NCBI GenBank assembly: GCA_002394635.1
Contig: DGUK01000019.1
Location: forward strand, 1-33,625
Direction: 5' to 3'
Origin: Faecalitalea sp. UBA4312
Lineage (GTDB): Bacteria; Bacillota_I; Bacilli_A; Erysipelotrichales; Erysipelotrichaceae
Length of the DNA stretch: 33,625 nt
The notes below the pieces were generated by a model, which worked only from the letters and a program-made list of their open reading frames with translations, made no database searches and was not told the origin of the DNA. Positions within the stretch are counted from its first letter, which is position 1, and the number at the start of each line of letters is the position of its first letter. Shown one piece after another: positions 30,685 to 33,625 of this stretch. A program made the position numbers and the translations under genes.

Positions 30685-31800
30685 ATGAGCACGATAGAAA
30701 AACTACTACAAACCTGTATTACCGAGCCGGATGCCCTTGCTCGAAACTGGAATCTTACCGAGGAGGAAATTCGTCAGCTCAGAGCTATTACGGGTGTGTA
30801 TCCGATCCGTATTCCAAAGTACTATCTGGATCTGATTGGTCCGGACTGGAAGTCCGACCCGATCCGAAAGCTTTGTTTTCCGGATTTAATGGAGATCAGT
30901 ACTTCCGGACAGAAGGATACAAGCGGTGAAGCCGGGAATACGAAGATGACCGGCCTGCAGCATAAATATGCACAGACTGCATTAATACTGACAACGAATC
31001 AATGTGCAATGTACTGTCGTCATTGTTTCAGAAAGCGCATGGTGGGCAGTGATGCCCGGGAAGTGGCTCTTCATATGGACGGGATGAAGGCATACGTTGA
31101 ACAACATAAAGAGATTGATAATGTGCTGTTATCCGGTGGGGACGCACTGATGCTTGAAAATGCCGTGATGCGGCAGTACTTGGAAGCGTTCAGTTCCATC
31201 AAGCATCTTCATTTTATTCGGATCGGCACACGGATTCCGGTCGTGCTGCCGGATCGGATCTTGCAGGATCCGGAACTGATTGATCTGTTAAAAACCTACA
31301 ACAGAAAAAAACAGCTGATCATCGTGACCCACTATAATCATTCAAAAGAAATTACGGAGAAATCCAGACAAGCTGTGAAGATCCTATTGGAAGCCGGTAT
31401 CCCGGTCCGTAACCAAACAGTTCTGTTACAGGGGATCAATGATGATCCAAAAACGCTCTCTTCTTTGCTGAACCAGTTAACTTCCATTGGCGTTATGCCT
31501 TATTATATTTTTCAATGTCGTCCGGCGATGGGTGTCATGAAACAGTTTCAGGTTCCGTTGCGGAAGGGCTCGCATATCGTAGAACAAGCACGTGCGCAGA
31601 TGAACGGTCAGGCAAAGGCCTGTCGCTATGTGTTATCCCACGAAAGCGGAAAAATTGAAATATTGGGAGAATGGAACCAGGAAGAGATGTTGTTTAAATA
31701 TCATCAATCCAAATATTCCAAGGATGCCAATCGGATTTTTGCACAGAGGATCAAACCGGATCAATGCTGGCTGAATCATACCGATGATATTGATGCCTGA
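30685..31800 (+). CDS. KamA-family radical SAM enzyme (aminomutase-like)
   Basis: 371 residues. The radical SAM motif CAMYCRHCF (CxxxCxxC) and VLLSGGDALML (the SAM-binding GGD) are clear, and YYIFQCRPAMG matches the YYIYQCDLS-type segment of lysine 2,3-aminomutase. There, an Asp (Asp293 in the clostridial enzyme) binds the lysine side chain; here it is Arg. The second lysine-binding Asp region (DAPGGGGK) is replaced by SHESGKIE. The protein is also shorter than the usual 416 residues. It is therefore probably not a lysine 2,3-aminomutase. AAAGGAAATAAG precedes ATG 30685, and the DegV gene follows in the same unit. Confidence 0.8.
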   Translation: MSTIEKLLQTCITEPDALARNWNLTEEEIRQLRAITGVYPIRIPKYYLDLIGPDWKSDPIRKLCFPDLMEISTSGQKDTSGEAGNTKMTGLQHKYAQTALILTTNQCAMYCRHCFRKRMVGSDAREVALHMDGMKAYVEQHKEIDNVLLSGGDALMLENAVMRQYLEAFSSIKHLHFIRIGTRIPVVLPDRILQDPELIDLLKTYNRKKQLIIVTHYNHSKEITEKSRQAVKILLEAGIPVRNQTVLLQGINDDPKTLSSLLNQLTSIGVMPYYIFQCRPAMGVMKQFQVPLRKGSHIVEQARAQMNGQAKACRYVLSHESGKIEILGEWNQEEMLFKYHQSKYSKDANRIFAQRIKPDQCWLNHTDDIDA

Positions 31801-31815
31801 GAAAGGAGAGTGCGT

Positions 31816-32691
31816 ATGAGACCTTATGTGATTATGACAGATGGCTCTTGTGACCTGCCTTATTCGCTTTTGAAGAAGTGGAACGTTTCGGTCGTTCCTC
31901 TTTCCTGTATGATGGATGGCATTCAGACAGATTCTTTGCAGGCTGTTTATCAAGGGATGAGAGAAGGAAAGTCCATCAAGACTTCAGCAGCTAATCTGGG
32001 TGATTTCGAACAAGCTTTTCTTCCGGTACTACAACAGGAAAAAGATATCTTGTTTCTTAGTGTTGCCAGTGCTTTAAGCAATACGTTTTCGATCGGACAG
32101 AGTGCGGCCGGTTTCATGAAGGAAACATTTCCGGAGCGAAGAATTGAAATCGTAGATACCCGGAATGTATGCCTGGGACTGGGTTATTTGGTCTTTTTGG
32201 CCGTTCAGCAAAAGAACAGAGGCTGTTCTTTGGACCAGACACTTTCTTTTTTGCAGCCTGCCATCGATCACATGATTGCCTTGTTTACTGTAGATGATCT
32301 GATGTATTTAAAAAAGGGGGGCCGGATCGGTTCGGCGACTGCCATTGCCGGAGGTCTGTTAAAGATCCATCCGATCCTGAAAGTCAACGAAAAAGGATCG
32401 GTTGAGAGCGTCGCCAATGTACGGGGCATGAAAAAAGCCATCCGCTGTATCGGAAAACTATTTTTGTCTCAATCCGATGATCCGAAACAGAATATATTTT
32501 TCATTGCGCATGCCAATGATAGGGAAAAAGCCAAACAGCTGAATCAGTTTCTCCGTGAGGAAACAGGAACCGATGCCTATCTGATAGCCGACATCGGACC
32601 GGTGGTCGGCGCTCATGCAGGACCGGGAACGGTTGCGTTATTCTACTTGAGAAACGAAAGAGAAGTCCTTCAAAACAGTGAATTGGCTTAA
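31816..32691 (+). CDS. DegV family protein (fatty-acid-binding)
   Basis: 291 residues. MRPYVIMTDGSCDLP at the start, KTSAANLGDFEQAF (SxAs/p-like loop), ALSNTFSIGQSAA and the ending GPVVGAHAGPGTVALFY are DegV hallmarks. DegV/FakB proteins bind a fatty acid and present it to FakA kinase for phosphorylation and phospholipid synthesis; FakA is not in this window. AAAGGAGAG lies 5 bases before ATG 31816, which starts 15 bp after the KamA stop; the GTG at 31810 lies inside that ribosome site. It is co-transcribed with the KamA gene. Confidence 0.92.
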   Translation: MRPYVIMTDGSCDLPYSLLKKWNVSVVPLSCMMDGIQTDSLQAVYQGMREGKSIKTSAANLGDFEQAFLPVLQQEKDILFLSVASALSNTFSIGQSAAGFMKETFPERRIEIVDTRNVCLGLGYLVFLAVQQKNRGCSLDQTLSFLQPAIDHMIALFTVDDLMYLKKGGRIGSATAIAGGLLKIHPILKVNEKGSVESVANVRGMKKAIRCIGKLFLSQSDDPKQNIFFIAHANDREKAKQLNQFLREETGTDAYLIADIGPVVGAHAGPGTVALFYLRNEREVLQNSELA

Positions 32692-32701
32692 ATGCATTGC
32701 G

Positions 32702-32718
32702 GTATTTCCGGAAAATAC
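32702..32718 (+). repeat. Inverted repeat in the promoter of the AlaX-type gene
   Basis: GTATTT-CCGG-AAAATAC is a near-palindrome just upstream of the TATAAT box at 32721. It overlaps the -35 region, so an operator role is possible. Confidence 0.3.
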
Positions 32719-32720
32719 AG

Positions 32721-32726
32721 TATAAT
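32721..32726 (+). promoter_or_regulatory. -10 box of a predicted leaderless alaX transcript
   Basis: TATAAT ends 7 bases before ATG 32734; no ribosome site is present. Confidence 0.5.
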
Positions 32727-32733
32727 TCTGCAT

Positions 32734-33625
32734 ATGAGAGAATTATTTAAAGAAGATGCTTACATTAGAAGCTTTTATGCCATTGTGGAGGAATGCATCC
32801 CTCTGAAGAAAAAATACGGAATTGTGCTGGATCAAACAGCTTTTTATCCCGAAGGTGGCGGGCAGCCTAGTGATACTGGGATCATTGCGGATGTGGAAGT
32901 CATCGATGTACAGCGGATCGATGAAAAGATCGTTCATTTTACCAAGCAGCCGCTCGAACCAGGAAAATCCGTAGCAGCATCGATTGACTGGTCACGCCGT
33001 TTTTCCCATATGCAGGAACATACCGGGGAGCATATTGTTTCGGGACTTGTTCATCAGATGTACGGATATGACAACGTCGGCTTTCATATGGGAGCTGTCA
33101 TCACGGTGGATTTTAACGGCCCGCTGTCATGGCAGCAGCTAGCAGCTATTGAAAAAAGAGCCAATCAGGTTGTTTATGAGAATACGCTGGTAAAGATCTG
33201 GTATCCGAATGAAATCCAGGAGAGATCAATATCTTATCGCAGCAAAAAAGAAATCGATGAAGATCTGCGGATCGTGGAAATTCCAGATGTTGACCGTTGT
33301 GCCTGCTGTGGAACCCATGTAAAAAGAACCGGAGAGATCGGGCCTATCAAAATTCTATCTGTAATGAACTACAAACAGGGGGTCCGTATGGAAATGATCT
33401 GCGGACAAAAAGCGATGGAGGATTATGTGTATAAGCATGATCAGAATAAAGAAATTTCCATTGCGTTGAAAGCGAAACCGGATCGTACCGGACAAGCTGT
33501 ACAAAGCTTGTTGGAACGATATGACCAAAAAGAAAAGGAACTATCGGTTTTGTATCATCAGTATTACGCATTAAAAGCCGGACAGATCCCAAAGAACGCA
33601 CCTTTGGCTGTATTCTTTGAGAAAG
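32734..33625 (+). CDS. AlaX-type alanyl-tRNA editing protein, partial at the right edge
   Basis: 297 residues visible and still open at the window edge. FYPEGGGQPSDTG and QEHTGEHIVSG (the HxxxH zinc motif), then CACCGTHV (the CxxxH motif), mark the alanyl-tRNA synthetase editing domain. A helical C-terminal part has begun (about residue 245 on), so this is a longer AlaX form with a likely DHHA1-type tail. It hydrolyses Ser or Gly wrongly attached to tRNA-Ala. It has no ribosome site; a TATAAT box lies 7 bases before the ATG. Confidence 0.85.
   Translation, partial: MRELFKEDAYIRSFYAIVEECIPLKKKYGIVLDQTAFYPEGGGQPSDTGIIADVEVIDVQRIDEKIVHFTKQPLEPGKSVAASIDWSRRFSHMQEHTGEHIVSGLVHQMYGYDNVGFHMGAVITVDFNGPLSWQQLAAIEKRANQVVYENTLVKIWYPNEIQERSISYRSKKEIDEDLRIVEIPDVDRCACCGTHVKRTGEIGPIKILSVMNYKQGVRMEMICGQKAMEDYVYKHDQNKEISIALKAKPDRTGQAVQSLLERYDQKEKELSVLYHQYYALKAGQIPKNAPLAVFFEK

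Overview
The window looks like the chromosome of a low-to-moderate-GC Bacillota, probably a gut-type Firmicute near the Erysipelotrichia. The evidence is AGGAGG ribosome sites, intrinsic terminators with T tracts, a LytTR/DUF3021 pair, a Y-family polymerase paired with YolD, BioY with a bifunctional BirA, and CnaB-type surface proteins. The family-level placement is inference. No rRNA, tRNA, CRISPR, transposase, integrase or phage gene was seen.

Layout. 1-6.6 kb: end of a LytTR regulator with a DUF3021 membrane partner, a YoaK-like membrane protein overlapping a RibD/DHFR-like reductase, an orphan SorC-type regulator, a MATE transporter behind a structured leader, a cyclophilin lipoprotein, and a hydrolase/ACT pair. 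6.7-12.2 kb: an XRE regulator, then an operon of esterase, ferredoxin-type aldo/keto reductase and larB-larE-larC (nickel-pincer cofactor synthesis, without larA). 12.2-15.6 kb: TraX-like protein, BioY behind a clear BirA operator, BirA, and a small membrane protein with a TetR regulator. 15.6-20.1 kb: dinB/uvrX-yolD-SIS-HAD operon, then two membrane proteins of unknown role. 20.2-30.6 kb: accessory surface locus with two large secreted proteins, an AraC regulator, a small ribbon-helix-helix protein, a possible small RNA and several unknown small genes. 30.7-33.6 kb: KamA-family radical SAM enzyme, DegV protein and a partial AlaX-type editing protein.

Most interesting observation. Between 23.7 and 27.9 kb the 10-mer TTTTGGGTAT occurs five times exactly, plus one-base and weaker variants. 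At six places a GGG-containing half-site lies 21 bp upstream of another (GG only at the weakest), and the downstream half lies 20 bp (21 in one case) before a -10-like box that is often an extended -10 (TGA + hexamer). These arrays precede both surface proteins, the AraC gene itself, the ribbon-helix-helix gene, a small membrane protein and a stretch ending in a strong terminator that may encode a small RNA. The geometry is that of class II AraC/XylS activation, so I infer a self-contained AraC-controlled surface regulon. A second motif, TGATAC/GTATCA, recurs in some of the same promoters and may belong to the ribbon-helix-helix protein.

A second window-wide observation is a set of genes without a Shine-Dalgarno sequence in which a -10 box lies exactly 6 (once 7) bases before ATG. 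These are the MATE gene, traX-like, birA, the gene at 14563, dinB, the SIS gene and alaX. This predicts leaderless mRNAs.
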